Part shown: piece by piece, positions 23,752 to 35,751 of the stretch
How positions within the stretch are numbered: the first letter of the stretch is position 1
Layout of the letters: each line of letters opens with the position of its first letter
The notes under the pieces: model-generated
What the model was told of the DNA's origin: nothing
The model's input: only the letters and a program-made list of their open reading frames with translations
Database searches by the model: none
Translations under genes and position numbers: made by a program
Source: Galerina marginata
Lineage: Eukaryota; Basidiomycota; Agaricomycetes; Agaricales; Galerinaceae
Reading direction: 5' to 3'
Assembly: GCA_023014335.1 (NCBI GenBank)
Contig: JAECYW010000031.1
Span: 1-64,000 of the forward strand
DNA: 64,000 bases

Positions 23752-25145
23752 CTACAAATCCGCAACTTGTTCCTCCAGCCAGTTCCAGAGCTGCTCTCCG
23801 ATTTTTGGATCTTGGGTGTCCTTACGTGGATTTCCGAGACGGGCCCAGGGAATCAGGAACTGAATTAGAAGGATACACAAGGCTAAATTTTTGTTACCAG
23901 AAAAAGTGCAGAGGAACGAACCTTCCCATTGAATTCTGCTGCCTCTGGGGCTGTTCCGGCCCATAGATGCGTCGTGACACCATACGGAAGAACGGGATAT
24001 AACATGAAACTCTGAGAGCATAAGCATCGTAAGAAATGCGAGGAGAATAGTTGAGAAAATATGTCATACGATCATTTTCTTCTGGAAACCGGTGACATTC
24101 CTTTGGAGGTTCGTGTTGATGTTGCCTGGGTTGAGGCTGATCGAAACTATCTTCTTGTCTCCATATCGCCTGGCTAATTCTCTTGCGAAAACAACATCGC
24201 CGTACTTGCTTTGCGCATAAAGTGCCTGAGGATCCGATTTCGACCGGGCCTCCCCGTCCTTCAAGATGTTATAGTCGATCCCGTGAAGATGATGCGCGCC
24301 GGAACTAATAGTAATAACACGAGCAGACCCATCGGATGTGAGAGCCGCCGTATTAGTCAACGTAGGGAGCAGGAGTTTGGTAAAGTAGAAGTGGCCTAAA
24401 GTAGTCGTTCAATCGACGGAATTACCTTGATTTAGAGTTCTCGGAGTACGGACCTAAGACATTCGTTCCGAATTGTAGGTCATAACCCTGCTTGGTCAGT
24501 TCGTTCATAGGCGGGATCATTACACCACTTATAACGCATTTAGAAATAAAAGAGCAGCAGTGAATGACGCGGTAGACCTACGCGGAGTTGTACAAAACGT
24601 CAAGACGCGTTTCCTTGCTGTAATTGAGACTTTCAAGTTTGGCTCGTGTATACGTGACGCTGGATGCATACCTATTGAATTCTTCAGCAGCGGATTTTAC
24701 CGACTCGAGATCCGCTAGGTCGAGCTTAAGAAAGTCGGGTGTTTTCCCCGTTGACTTTTCCACCTCTGAAATAGCTCCTTTGGCTTTCTCTGCGCTTCTC
24801 GACGCCTACAGTGGAAGATATTAAGTCAGTCGGTGGAACGTCGGGAAAAACCACGTACCATGTACACTTTCCCTCCTTTCGATAGTAAAATCTAGCCAGT
24901 TTGACGATGAAATACGCCGAATGAAGAAGTAATAGTACGACTTACTTTCGTGATCTCTAGTCCAATACCAGAGTTTCCGCCTTCAATTATAATTAACACT
25001 GTTCCATTAGAGCGGTGACTTCAAACTCACCAGTTACTATGAACACCTTTCCTTCAAGACTCGGTATCTTGTCAGGGTTCCATTTGGGTTTAGGCGGAAA
25101 AGTCTCGGAGGCCATAGACTTCACAAAGTCCCAAAAGACGCCCAT
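23752..25145 (-). CDS. Short-chain dehydrogenase/reductase
   Basis: NAD(P)-dependent oxidoreductase of the retinol-dehydrogenase/WWOX-like fungal group, about 330 residues. From ATG 25145: [17 protein letters not shown], then Rossmann motif [15 protein letters not shown] (rebuilt across an intron), [66 protein letters not shown], catalytic serine in [10 protein letters not shown], YxxxK as [39 protein letters not shown] and the C-terminus WLEEQVADL. The stop is at 23752-23754. The usual NNAG motif reads NSAG, replacing the asparagine normally part of the catalytic tetrad; the rest of the active site is intact. Same strand as the flanking GMC and P450 genes. A ketone/alcohol step on the terpenoid is plausible but inferred. 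Confidence 0.92.
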
Positions 25146-25900
25146 GTCGAATTCTGCGAGGTAATCGAGTAAAATGGATAGGAAAACAGGTGAAAACCCC
25201 TTCGTTTGACCTGGCTGGGGGCTGAGAAGAGTGGGGAGGGCATTCACGCGACAGCCACCATTATTTACACACATCGGTCAGCGTGACATCACTACCCGAG
25301 GCTCGTGCCGTTATGTTCATGTTACAGCGGCTTCCACAAGTCATCACGATCATTCCCTGAAGCTTCGATTGACTGTGATCATTAATGACTGCTTTCTTAG
25401 TCCAACGCCCTCTCTGAGTACTCCGAGGACAAGTACGTGTGAATGCGTCGATCGAAATAGTTCATAAATCCTCCTCCCGAGTTTTCCGACAGGTTGGCGC
25501 TGCAATCAGCAAGCAATTGCAATCAGCAACCTGGATATACTTTCTACACAGACAGTCTAGAATCTCTCTGACCGGGTGCTTCAGAGCTGTATATAACTCC
25601 TCAGCATTTTCACGCTCACACGTTTCGTGGCACCTTTAGGTAGCTGTGAGATCGGAGCGTGCACTGCGGCTTGAGGAAGCAGCTCTAAAATCAAACTGCG
25701 TTCATCAGAACGCATTGTCCGACCATCAGGAGTTTAAATTCGGCACGCGGAAGTGCAATGAAGCGTCGCCAAAAATACGTTCTACTCATCAAAATGTTTA
25801 ACAGTCTGGAATTTGGTGCGTATGACTCAGATTCCTCTGACTGCGCATTCCCGAGGAATGTATCAATCTATGTAACGAGTAAAAATAAAAAGAATTACGC
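25146..25900. other. No gene; promoter of the SDR gene and P450 3' region
   Basis: No coding signal seen apart from short chance frames. Confidence 0.5.
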
Positions 25901-28061
25901 TTAAACTGAATCCATCTTTGACTTGGACGTGTCACTATACTTGACGTTAAAGTCGAATTGACGCGATGTCCTGCATTTTAAGTGCGGATAAATTAATAGA
26001 AGGCTCTGATAATCAACGAAATACCAGGTTCCTTACCTGAAGAACATGTTGTCGAAAACCACTGTCGGATTGATGTAGTTACCTGTCTCATCCACAGGTT
26101 TCGAAAATTCCAGAGTAGAGACCATGGTGGCTATGAGCAGCCAGATGGACGAGTCCACCAGGTCGGCGCCGGGACAGCGCCTAAAATAGTGTGTTGGCAA
26201 ACGTCAATTGGCCGGTGGAGTTTGACTTGGCAGGCAACTTACCTTCTCCCGAACCCGAAGATAAAGTTTCGTGGATCCATTTTATCTCGACACTCTGGGG
26301 TCAGTTCCCCCATGAATCTATCGGGAACGAATTCGGATGCGTTCGGGTATAACGTCTCGTCGCGCGACATGGCCCTGTAAGTAGATAATCAAATGAGTGC
26401 CATCTCAGTAAGGCTAAGAGGATACACACCACATATTTGCGATAACCTTCGCTTTGAAGTTAGTTTTGCGGTTGGTCAGTTTGAAGGAAAAGCTTACCAT
26501 GGTCCCTTTAGGAATTAGCAGCCCCTGGTAGATGTCGTCCTCCTGAAGGAGATGGGGAAGATCTTAAATCAAATCAGCGTTTGTTTCTTAATCACGACTT
26601 TTAGAAGTAAAGACGGGCTCACTGATTGGAACTGGGCAACCCCAACGCCAAGTTTCATTCAAGATAGCCTCGACTTGAAGAGGTTGAATCATTGAGTTCA
26701 TCTACCAGTTACGAGTCCGTCAGAGTACGTACTATATGGAAGATGTTCTCTGTCGGAAAAAGTTGGAAGGCGTTCTGTTCCTACCACCGTTTCTATTTCC
26801 TTCTTGGCTTTGACGAAAATTTGGGGGTAGTTAATCATCGCGAGAAGAAAGTGCGAGATTGTTGATATCGTCTGTCGTTCGGCGTGAATGTGTATTTTTA
26901 TAGAGATAAGTGAAAGGAAACATACTGTGTCAGCGCTAGCAGCGTACATCGAATTCGCCGTGGTTTTAATATCAAGTTCAAATCCAGGAGTTAGATCTTC
27001 TTTCTCATCCAGTATAGACGAGCAAAAAGATGGGAGGATGGAATTAGATTTCTGTTGTGTTCGATGTATAAACGATCAGCATGAATATGGAGCACCAGAA
27101 AATGTACCCAGCGAGATTTTGCGTTCTCGTACGGCCTATCCACAAAGGCGTCAAGCTTTGGTTTCCAAATCGCCGCCTTTCTCTTAAACCCGGCTCCAGG
27201 GAACCACGACGGCAAATACCTCAAAAACTGCAGAATATCAACCAGCCACAACCCCGTGCCCGACGCGATCTCGTTCGCGAGCAGGCCCATGCACTCCTCG
27301 GCTAGCAACAAATACTTGTCGGACGAGGAGGCTACCGGGTACCCGTAGACGACGGCGAGTGTGATGCCGCCCGAGTATCGTCGAATGTGGCGCAGATAGT
27401 TGGAGGGCGAGGAGACGAGGGCGTCGATGAAGGTGTGTGTTTCGGAGTGGAGAATAGAGTGGTAGGCGGGTATGCTACGGGGGCCGAGCGTTTTTTGCAT
27501 GAGTTTTCGGCGGCGGCGGAAGGACTCGCCGTATGGGAGGAATGGGATCTGGGTGGGTGGTATCATTCAAAACATTCACGTTAAGGAAAAATGGGTCTAC
27601 CATTTCCTTACAACCACATCTAAGCAAAGGAAAATGTCAGTCGTGACGCAGCTTTTTATGGTATGACCTCGCTTACAGGTCCCCGACCATGACAAGTGAT
27701 GGTTTGTCGGAATAAATCGCGCTTCGTTTGTCGAGAAGGTCGACAGCAGCTTCCCTGCTGTTCAGGAACAAAACGGATTGTCCTAACACGTGGAGATAGA
27801 CGATGTCACCTTCAATCACCATGGTATAAGCGCCTTTCTCGTGAATGATGGTAAAAAATGCTCACCAAATTGCTTAGACCATTCCGTTGCACGCAGCCAA
27901 AGCTCTCCCGCCGACGCGAGGTCGAAGATGTTCCCGATAAGAGGTAGCGGCCTCGGTCCTGGGGGAAGGGGCTTAGAGGAACGACCCGAGAAGTATTTGA
28001 CCCCGAACAGAAGTAATAGGGCGACCAGTACCGCCAGCGCGTCGTTGGTTGTCGTCCCCAT
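25901..28061 (-). CDS. Cytochrome P450 monooxygenase
   Basis: Membrane-anchored haem monooxygenase using NADPH and a P450 reductase at the ER. From ATG 28061: N-terminal anchor (LAVLVALLLLFGVKYF), proline hinge LPPGPRPLPLIGN, FLPYGESFRRRRKLMQ (helix C, reached after a corrected short intron), the I-helix region MYAASADTTVSTISHFLLAM, the K-helix ExxR as NETWRWGC, the PERF-type EFVPDRFMGE, and the haem loop FGFGRRRCPGADL with the cysteine ligand. The C-terminus ends FNVKYSDTSKSKMDSV before TAA at 25901-25903. Roughly 500 residues, all exons in frame, many introns of about 50-60 nt. The I-helix and C-helix wording resembles CYP families expanded in mushrooms; I do not assign a CYP number. It is the prime candidate for hydroxylating the sesquiterpene made by the synthase at 7737. 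Confidence 0.94.
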
Positions 28062-31000
28062 CGTCGATTGAGAGTGGGAGTTATGTGATACGGAGGCTTA
28101 AGACCTCCTGCTTCTTGGCTGACAGCCGTGGGGTTTGGGCCTATTTTAATAAACGTCAAGTAAGTATTCGATCGCAAAGTCACACCCTCATAAGCCTGAC
28201 ATCCTCGGACGAAGCCGTTGGACTGAAAGCCACCAACAACCACTGAAATCAGTGCTTTCAAGCCCGATAACGCCTGGAACGTAGGTATGCAGAATTTAGA
28301 GTCCAGAGTCGTGGTAATATCGATAATAAAGCGTTGGCAATCCTGCTGCTGTGGCGTTTCGTTTGGCATAACGAGAGCATCATTTCCCAGGCAGTCGCCA
28401 TGAAGAATAACCCTCCCATCACTTAAACTGTGGTGAAAACCTTTTTACGCCTCTCACCGACGCAGTGAATACAGGGACAGTTATCTAAACCCGAACGCGC
28501 ACCTAAAATTCACAGCAAATTTTCCAGAGACACGCCTCCCAAGTTGACCCAGATACCGAAGGTCGACGATCATGGACTGCTGAAAGTCGGGCTTCATTCA
28601 TCTCTAGAATATCGAATGAACGACGGATTTTTAGGGGCATAGGTGTCAATAGTAATGGAGAATCCACAACGAGCTTTTTTAACCTATAACGATTGAGGAT
28701 AATGGTAAGATACGAAGAGCTGCAATGGGGCGAACCTAAAATGAGAAACCCCGTATTTCGCGCCGTGGCCATGACGGACTGAGGCATATCTGGGGACAGA
28801 TCCCGACCTGAAAAAAACGGACAAAATTAACATACCGGCGGTCGCTACCCACCAGCTTAATAACTCCAGCGGGATTGTCGATCCTAGAGTTTCGGACATG
28901 TGGCATCGCGTGGTTGTTCGGCTCTACGCCACTGCTTGAACGCCACTGCTTGAAAAGTTGGCTCGATACCGGCGGATCAACGGATGTTATTCGCCTCTGG
29001 AACTACAATGACAATGACGATAGGAAAGAACAATTGTACTAGGATCACAAAGCTGTAAGTAATACCGGAAATATAATAAACGCCAAAAACTCACAGCTAC
29101 AAACTCGAACCAACGAAAATCGTCACTACAGCCCCTATCCTTCATGTCGCATCCGAGCGAAGTTCAATAGCCGTGATCAGTTTCTGTAACAAAAAAGGCG
29201 GACAATGATTAGCTTCACTGAATACGATCTAGAAATTGTTCGCTTACGTCGAGCTTGAGCTTGAGACATTGTCTTATACGACTGGGTGGTGCTGGTTTAT
29301 AACATTGAAGATATCGTCAGGCGAGCAGTAGTGCAGGTGCAACTAAGTTTAACTCACCTTTACCGTCCTTCTGTATGGTCGTCCTGCATGTCCAGCCCGG
29401 CATCAGCGAAACTTTGCGCTGCCCTGCCTATAAAAAGCCGATCGAAATGCTCCTCCACGGGTCAGAGTAGCCTTCAGAACCTCAATCAGGTCGAGTTCGT
29501 GGTTGACGGCGATGGCGACAGCAATGGACGAGGAGGACGAGCACAACAGTCGCTCCAGGAACCTCGTCGCTCTCTAGACCTGAACCAGGAGGAATGTCAG
29601 CCAGATAGTGAAGGGCTGGTGGGCACGAACCTGGTCTTTGTCGCTCGTCGCCGATTCTTCCTGATTCAAAGTTCGACTGTAATGCGACTCCATAGCGGTG
29701 GGGTGGAAGAGCAAGAGGCAAGCATCTGGTGAAAATCAACCAGGCGTGTGGGAAGTATCGGCTCTTCGCACCGCACTTAAGGTTCTCGTGGGAATTCGAT
29801 TTATCCGCTTCTCTGTACCTCTTGTCGGGCACAAAGCGACCCACAGTTCGCCTAATACGCTCGACTGTAGGCCCTGTTTATCATAAAAATTGTACCAGTA
29901 CCAAGTATCGCCTCTCACAAGGCAAAATTTAAAATTTCTTCTCTTTCCCTTACTCGTAATATGATACTAATATCGACTTTAATCGTAAAAAATGAATCCA
30001 TAATTTCATCTCGCAGGTGGAATATAGCGAACTGTCTAATGCCAAACTTTGACCAATTGATAGCACGAACCAATTGAAACAACATTTTTGACAGAGTAAG
30101 GGCATCTAAGACCTTGGAACTTAATCCTAAGGTTTTGAAGCTTACGAGTTCCGTTGAGCGTAGCTCCCGCCGTCCACGCCCACTATCACGTTAGGCGCTA
30201 CTATGCTCCGAGGGCATGTGAATGGTCAGCTATGGGATATGTCGACCGCCTCAAGTATTTCTATATAAGACGGATGCACACGGCAGAGTTACCCAATGAT
30301 ATTAAACTCATAAATAAGTTATAACCTCACAATTTGGCCGTAATGGACAGAAATCGGTCGTCGTGGGCTTACTGATGGTTGTTCCCAGTTATCAACAGCA
30401 AATCAACAGTATTCTCCAATAATAAAGTAGATTCATTGCTTGGTAAAAGGCTTTTATTTAAAATTATTTTCACGCCGTAGGACTACTTACTACCTCGATT
30501 GGGAAACAAGTGTTTCAGAGCTCCTAATCTCATAGATTCGTGTGGAAGCTGAATTTAAGCCAGTTAGCTGCCTTGAATTCTCGAATGAGAGAATCGTCGA
30601 CAAGAGTCCTTAGGCACCAAAGTTGTTTAATGCCCCCCCAGCGGTACCAGCGCTACTACAATTTTAATCATTCTGCACGTTGCCTAACTTGCTCCGCCAA
30701 ACACGTTTATACGCTAGTGTTCTGTCGGGAACTAATGAGCGACAGCCCCCCAAAAGTCGATCCAACAAACTCTACATGCAAGCTGACATGGTATTTACTA
30801 TTCCCCACGTACACTCCAAGCAAAGGATCGCACCTACTTGATTGAAGTCTCTGATGTTTAGTCAACATCCATCATGACCGGCACCAGTGACAGATCGCAG
30901 TAGAATAAAGCTTCTTCGACCTTTCCAGTTTTAACTGTGAGGGAAGCTATTGAAGCTGGTATTATTTACTACGTCGTGATCGTCTCAACCAAATTTGGCG

Positions 31001-32070
31001 CTCACTCAAAACCTCCGCGACAAGGGCGTAGCTTATGATATTACCCAGCGCTGCCACGTCAATGAAGTGGCTCATGATGTATCATCTGATGAAAAATGCA
31101 AATATAGGAAAGATAAAAGCGGAAGCAGGTCTTATGCAATCTTCCTTTCTATCAGGTACCAAGAGATACCACACGTCCGAAATAGTCCCAGGTGGTTGGA
31201 CTGGCGACTCAGTGACCCTGTGTAAATTTTCCGAACCTGAGAACCCGACAGTCCAAATCAAGCACTCTAACCGATATAGTGGGAATCGAACCTTGACGTT
31301 GTCTAGAATTTAGACCGCTCGAATAGACACAGAGCCAAGGCCAAAAGTATCAGTGAATGGGGTGCCCAGAACAAGTTTTGTGGGAGATCAAGTTTCAGTA
31401 CCAGTGCAATCTGTGCGAGGTGTTTCATCCACCGAGAACAAATGGTAATTATTGCTTTGGGAACAACCTGGAGTTCTGGACACACGTTGCTACCGTGAGC
31501 GCACATAATCCTGGCGAGGAGCCTTCTTCGTTCTCACGTTCCCGAGGGTGCCGGTGGAAAATTAGAAGGAGAAGTAAACAAAAAATGAAGTAGAACTCGA
31601 CGAAAAGAGGCGTAGATGCGTCACGCATACCTTGGCGTTGAAGGACTGCATTTTACGGTGGTGTCGCAGACTGAGAGTCGCCGTTCATCTCCGTTCAGCA
31701 TTCGGCCCGCCAATCTATTTGTGGCTTTGGCTTCCTGATTGATGTTTCTTCAAGCTTCTCCCGTTTTTCTAGTCAAACAGAGGTAAAATTACCCATGATT
31801 AGAGGTTTTTGGAATCGTTTGCTATCTAGGATTTTAGTTTCTGACCTGGGTCAATCTTTCCGGAAAGGAACTTTTGGACGACCTTGGGCCCACATTTGTG
31901 GACACAGTTTATTCCAGTTTCTTTTAATCAATCAACTGCGTTAGAAGACGTCGCCGTCTCCCTTTCGGCATTAAGCTCAATGGAAACGGGAAAAGGATTT
32001 TCCGAAATCAGATGAGCCAATAATACAAGTGGATTTATAGTGGACGTCATGCGTGGGTCCTCGCAAGACA
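28062..32070. other. Four-kilobase gap without a confident gene
   Basis: Short frames on both strands (for example 28503-28899 minus, which starts with a hydrophobic segment; 29286-29732 plus; 31035-31593 plus) cannot be linked to a family or a clean splice chain. CGCCACTGCTTGAA is directly repeated near 28927-28955. Decayed genes may be present. I see no transposase or reverse-transcriptase motif. Confidence 0.35.
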
Positions 32071-33314
32071 ATGCCTATCCAAGTCGACGTCGCCGAACTT
32101 GCAGGAATTGTGGTCGAAGCGGGCCTCTATGGTAGGATACCCTCGTGTCTAATTACCACCCCACACTCATGGTTTTCTAGGCGTATTCCTCATTCTGTTT
32201 GGGGTTACGCTTCGTACCCTTCTGTGGAAAAGAAAGCTCGCTAAATTGAACCGAATAATGGTGGTTGCCGCGTGTTTAATGGCTATCCTTGCCACCTGCC
32301 AAATTATCGTGGACACCATAAATATCTTTCGGGCGTTTATTCCTTTGGACCGAGAATCTAGGATTATCTTCTTATCGAATCCCACCGAGCCGATATTTGC
32401 AGCAAAGCATGCAATCTACTTCACGATGATGCTTGTAGGAGATGCAATTGTTGTATGTCCTCATTTTAATTGCACGCTCGTCGAACTGATGTTTTTATGC
32501 CAAATTTATCAAGACTTACCGCGCATTTATCGTCTGGGGACGAAACTACCTAGTAATCGCGGTGCCCGTACTCTGCTCCATCGGATCTGCTGGCAAGTGT
32601 TTTAACATACGGCGATCTACCATTGGATAACCGGTGCTGATTATCAGTGTGCGCATATCAAACTATATGGGCTGTTCGCCATATCTCCAATGTGTCGATC
32701 AAAGCCGAGACCGGGTGGGGAATCGCTGTATTCAGTCTCAGTTTGGCCGCCAACACAATTTCTACCAGTTAGTTTAAGCCACTTTCTTCGATAATATCCC
32801 GTTACTCAGAGTGTATTCTTCTAGGTTCTATCGCGTTCAAAATATGGCAAAATGAGCAGAAATTCAGTGCTGCTTTCAAAGGCTATTCGCACAGCTCGAC
32901 TAGATACCGCAGAAGTATTATGCCAGTCGCCAGAATCGTCGCTGAGTCTGGCGTAATCAATGCAGCGTATCTCCTAGTATACACGGTAATTCTCGTCAAC
33001 GGGACACACGCCCTTGAAATCATGGCGAATATTGTCAGTTTTTTTTTACTTTTTATATCTCGAATGACAAACGAGACCTGACTTCGAATCCTTAGTCAAC
33101 GCCTCTGATTGGGATCCTCTTCGCTATGGTTATTATTCGAGCCGCCATCACAGCGGAGAGAAACATGACGACCAACGTAAATTCGAGGCCCCATGCAATG
33201 GAACTCCCGTCTACCGCTTCAAATCCAAGGACACAAACCGCCATTGAAGTTAATGTCGATTGGATTGATGATTCGGAGTCGTCGTATAAGAAGCCAAGCA
33301 TTCCAAACGCGTAG
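32071..33314 (+). CDS. Seven-span basidiomycete membrane protein (paralogue 2)
   Basis: Function unknown; paralogue of the minus-strand gene at 10594-11825. From ATG 32071: MPIQVDVAELAGIVVEAGLYG, then VFLILFGVTLRTLLW, PIFAAKHAIYFTMMLVGDAI, YRAFIVWGRNYLVIAVPVL, CAYQTIWAVRHISNVS, SLSLAANTIS, RIVAESGVINAAYLLVYT and TPLIGILFAMVIIRAAITAE, with a polar C-terminal tail ending at TAG 33314. Exon positions equal those of paralogue 1. One intron (32593-32647, 55 nt) begins with GCAAGT, the classical GC-AG donor, where paralogue 1 has a GT donor at the same position. It lies upstream of and convergent to the FAD monooxygenase. No motif points to a substrate. Confidence 0.8.
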
Positions 33315-33984
33315 TGTTTTATTCCTTTCAATCCAGTGTTCTGTATCCCGCGAGTCTTTGAAAGATTCGTTTTAATAGTCCAAGATTTCTATTCAAATTG
33401 GAGCCCTGTTAGCCTTTCATGAACATCGGATCGGAATAGTACTGTACTGTTTTCGAGGACACTTGAATGCCATACCAAGGTCGTCCACCTGTTCTAAGGT
33501 AGATTTTGATTGTGTGAAAGAGCGTTGGCCGCTGTCGGTCTTAAGAAGCACGCGGTCCGAGCCAATCTCTCCGTCAGCCATTCAACACAATCATGTACAC
33601 CGGGAGCGCAACAGAAGACTGGATTTATTTCAAGCATCTACATTATCACATCCCTGCGCTCCATCCCACCTCGCTCTAAAATCTCGATTAATTAACTTGC
33701 ACCGTAGGTTGCTTAATAATGCTACTTAAAATTCAGATAATCCCTGAGTTTTGGGTGCCAGCTTCATATTGAAGCCATACTACCGCTTCTTAACGTGATT
33801 TACATGTTTCAGAACCTATATCTCGGAGGATAATTCCAGGAGTCTCAGCATATTTTTATTACAGAATAATTAAGGGCAACCGTTTCAATTTGAATGTGAA
33901 ATAATAGTACAGGAGAAACCGGAGAATACTGGACGGTGTTCGTTGTAAAACTTCATGGCGTCCTTATAAGACACAAATCATAGA
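33315..33984. other. No gene; intergenic between two convergent genes
   Basis: No coding signal; expected to hold the 3' ends and terminators of the flanking genes. Confidence 0.5.
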
Positions 33985-35751
33985 CTACGCTGCCACATTC
34001 ACGAGCAATCCAATGGCACGCTCCAAGTCGTCGTCGCAGTTACCGCCAGCCAGCCATTCAAATGATTTCACTATGGCTGTACTGAGTTCCTTCATGTCCG
34101 AGTATGTGGCCTCCGGTCCAACTGGATAATCCGGATGCTTGAACTCGTACAGGAGTCCGTTTATGCGAGAGTTTTCGAGAGCCGCCTGCGAAATTGGCTG
34201 ACGAATGGTCTGATACGCGATTAGAGCCTGTTGCACGTTTTCTCGCGTGGTTTGTGAATGTGCGAGAAGTCGACCGAGTACGTAGGCATCCTGGCATGCA
34301 ATAAGATTGGCCATGCACGAAAGACGATATCCACCAACTTACCTCAATTGCTTGACCACCTCCTACGCCTTGATGCGGGGCCATGGCGTGCGCCTTAATC
34401 GCTGTTAAGATAAATCTGTTTAAGAGGGAATATTTTCGCTCACTGCGTCCCCAATCAACGCCACTGACGTTGATATCTCGAAAGGCAAGGCGGGAACAAT
34501 GTGGATGGCCCATCGACTCGGTTTTTCCAATAACTAAAGGTATCAGCGTTGATCAATACGTCAGTGCAAAAGTTTTTCCACTTCGAGGAAATTATTACCT
34601 CGAGTAATTGAAGGGCAGATGGCTCCCAGTTAGTGTAGTGGTTGAGCACTTCCTCCTTGCCCACGTCAGTCACCCAAGCTTCGCCATATGTCGAGCCCTC
34701 TTCAGCTGCAGTACTATAGCAAACAAGATTGATGAGGTTTCCGTGCACTTGATGGGATACAAAATGCTGGCCGATCACAAATCAAATCCGAAATAAGCAT
34801 AGAGTCGATGAGCTGAACCTACATTATCCTTTCCACACCACTTAAATGAGATCAGAATTGAACAAAATTGATTTACGGAAGCAGAGCTTACAATTTTTGG
34901 TGGACCTAATGCCGGGTGGTCGGGGTAGTGCTCTTTCAATTTATCGGCAGGAACTGTGCAGCGGTAGGCATACATTCCACTCCAAATTGGATCGATGTAC
35001 TTCTTATAATCATTCGAATGACTGGCAGTTGTCGTTGTAGAGTTTATGAGCTCCTTAAACATGGATGCGCGGACGGCAGAATGTACTCCGTCTGCACCTA
35101 TAAGAATGTCAGCAATCGCAGTTGATCCGTCGGCAAAGTTTAACGTGATGAGTCCAGTAACCAAATCGCGCTGGTAATTGACGAGTCTCTTAGACGTATG
35201 AATCGTAGTGGTTTTTTGTTGAAGTTTTCCCTGCAATATTTGGGTAAGAACAGCCCGGGGTAAGGCTGTTGGGCCGTCTGTTGTAGGTCCGATAAAACAT
35301 TTTAGATACACTGAGCGTAGTTTGGTGACGGCACGTACATGGAAGAATATGGCTATGAAACTCAAACCCCCCTTCGGGTTTATCGGACTTTCTGAAAACT
35401 GGTCCACGACCTAGAAAGTAGAAATGAGAAACCAACGTTTAGAGAAGCTCTTTTTCTCAACCTTCTCCTTCCCTTGGAAGCGGAATACCTCTTGTTCTGA
35501 CCTCGTCTTCGAGTCCCATGCCCTGCAGAACTTGCCATGACCGCTTCCAAATTGCAATCGGAGCACCTAGGACAGAAACTTCCGCCTTCGCTTCGTATAC
35601 ATCGATCAAGACATCAGTGGCCTGTTGGCCAATCACTGCAGCAGCTGTGAGGCCACCAAGGCCGGCACCACTGTTATTCAAATGGTCAGAAACGTCCCTG
35701 AGCATGTAATAGACCTTACCATATCGCAATCTTGAGGCGATTGATGTCCAT
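33985..35751 (-). CDS. FAD-dependent monooxygenase (salicylate hydroxylase type)
   Basis: Group A flavoprotein monooxygenase using NAD(P)H and O2. From ATG 35751 the first exon is 33 nt and splices inside a cysteine codon to give LKIAICGAGLGGLTAAAV, the FAD dinucleotide motif. Next come APIAIWKRSWQVLQGMGLED, PVFRKSDKPEGGFEFHSHIL, PYGPTALPRAVLTQIL, the DG motif DILIGADGVHSAVR, then WSGMYAYRCTVPADKL, PSRWAIHIVPALPF and the GD motif VALIGDAAHAMAPHQGVGGG, split by an intron after GDA. The C-terminus reads GLLVNVAA with the stop at 33985. All motifs of the family are present in order and length is normal. The substrate is unknown; in this setting it may hydroxylate or Baeyer-Villiger-like oxidise a terpenoid. 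It is the right-hand member of the oxidoreductase group. Confidence 0.92.

Noticed and set aside
28503..28899. Possible second P450 on the minus strand upstream of the first
   Set aside because: Only a hydrophobic N-terminal segment is suggestive. No ExxR or haem motif is found nearby.
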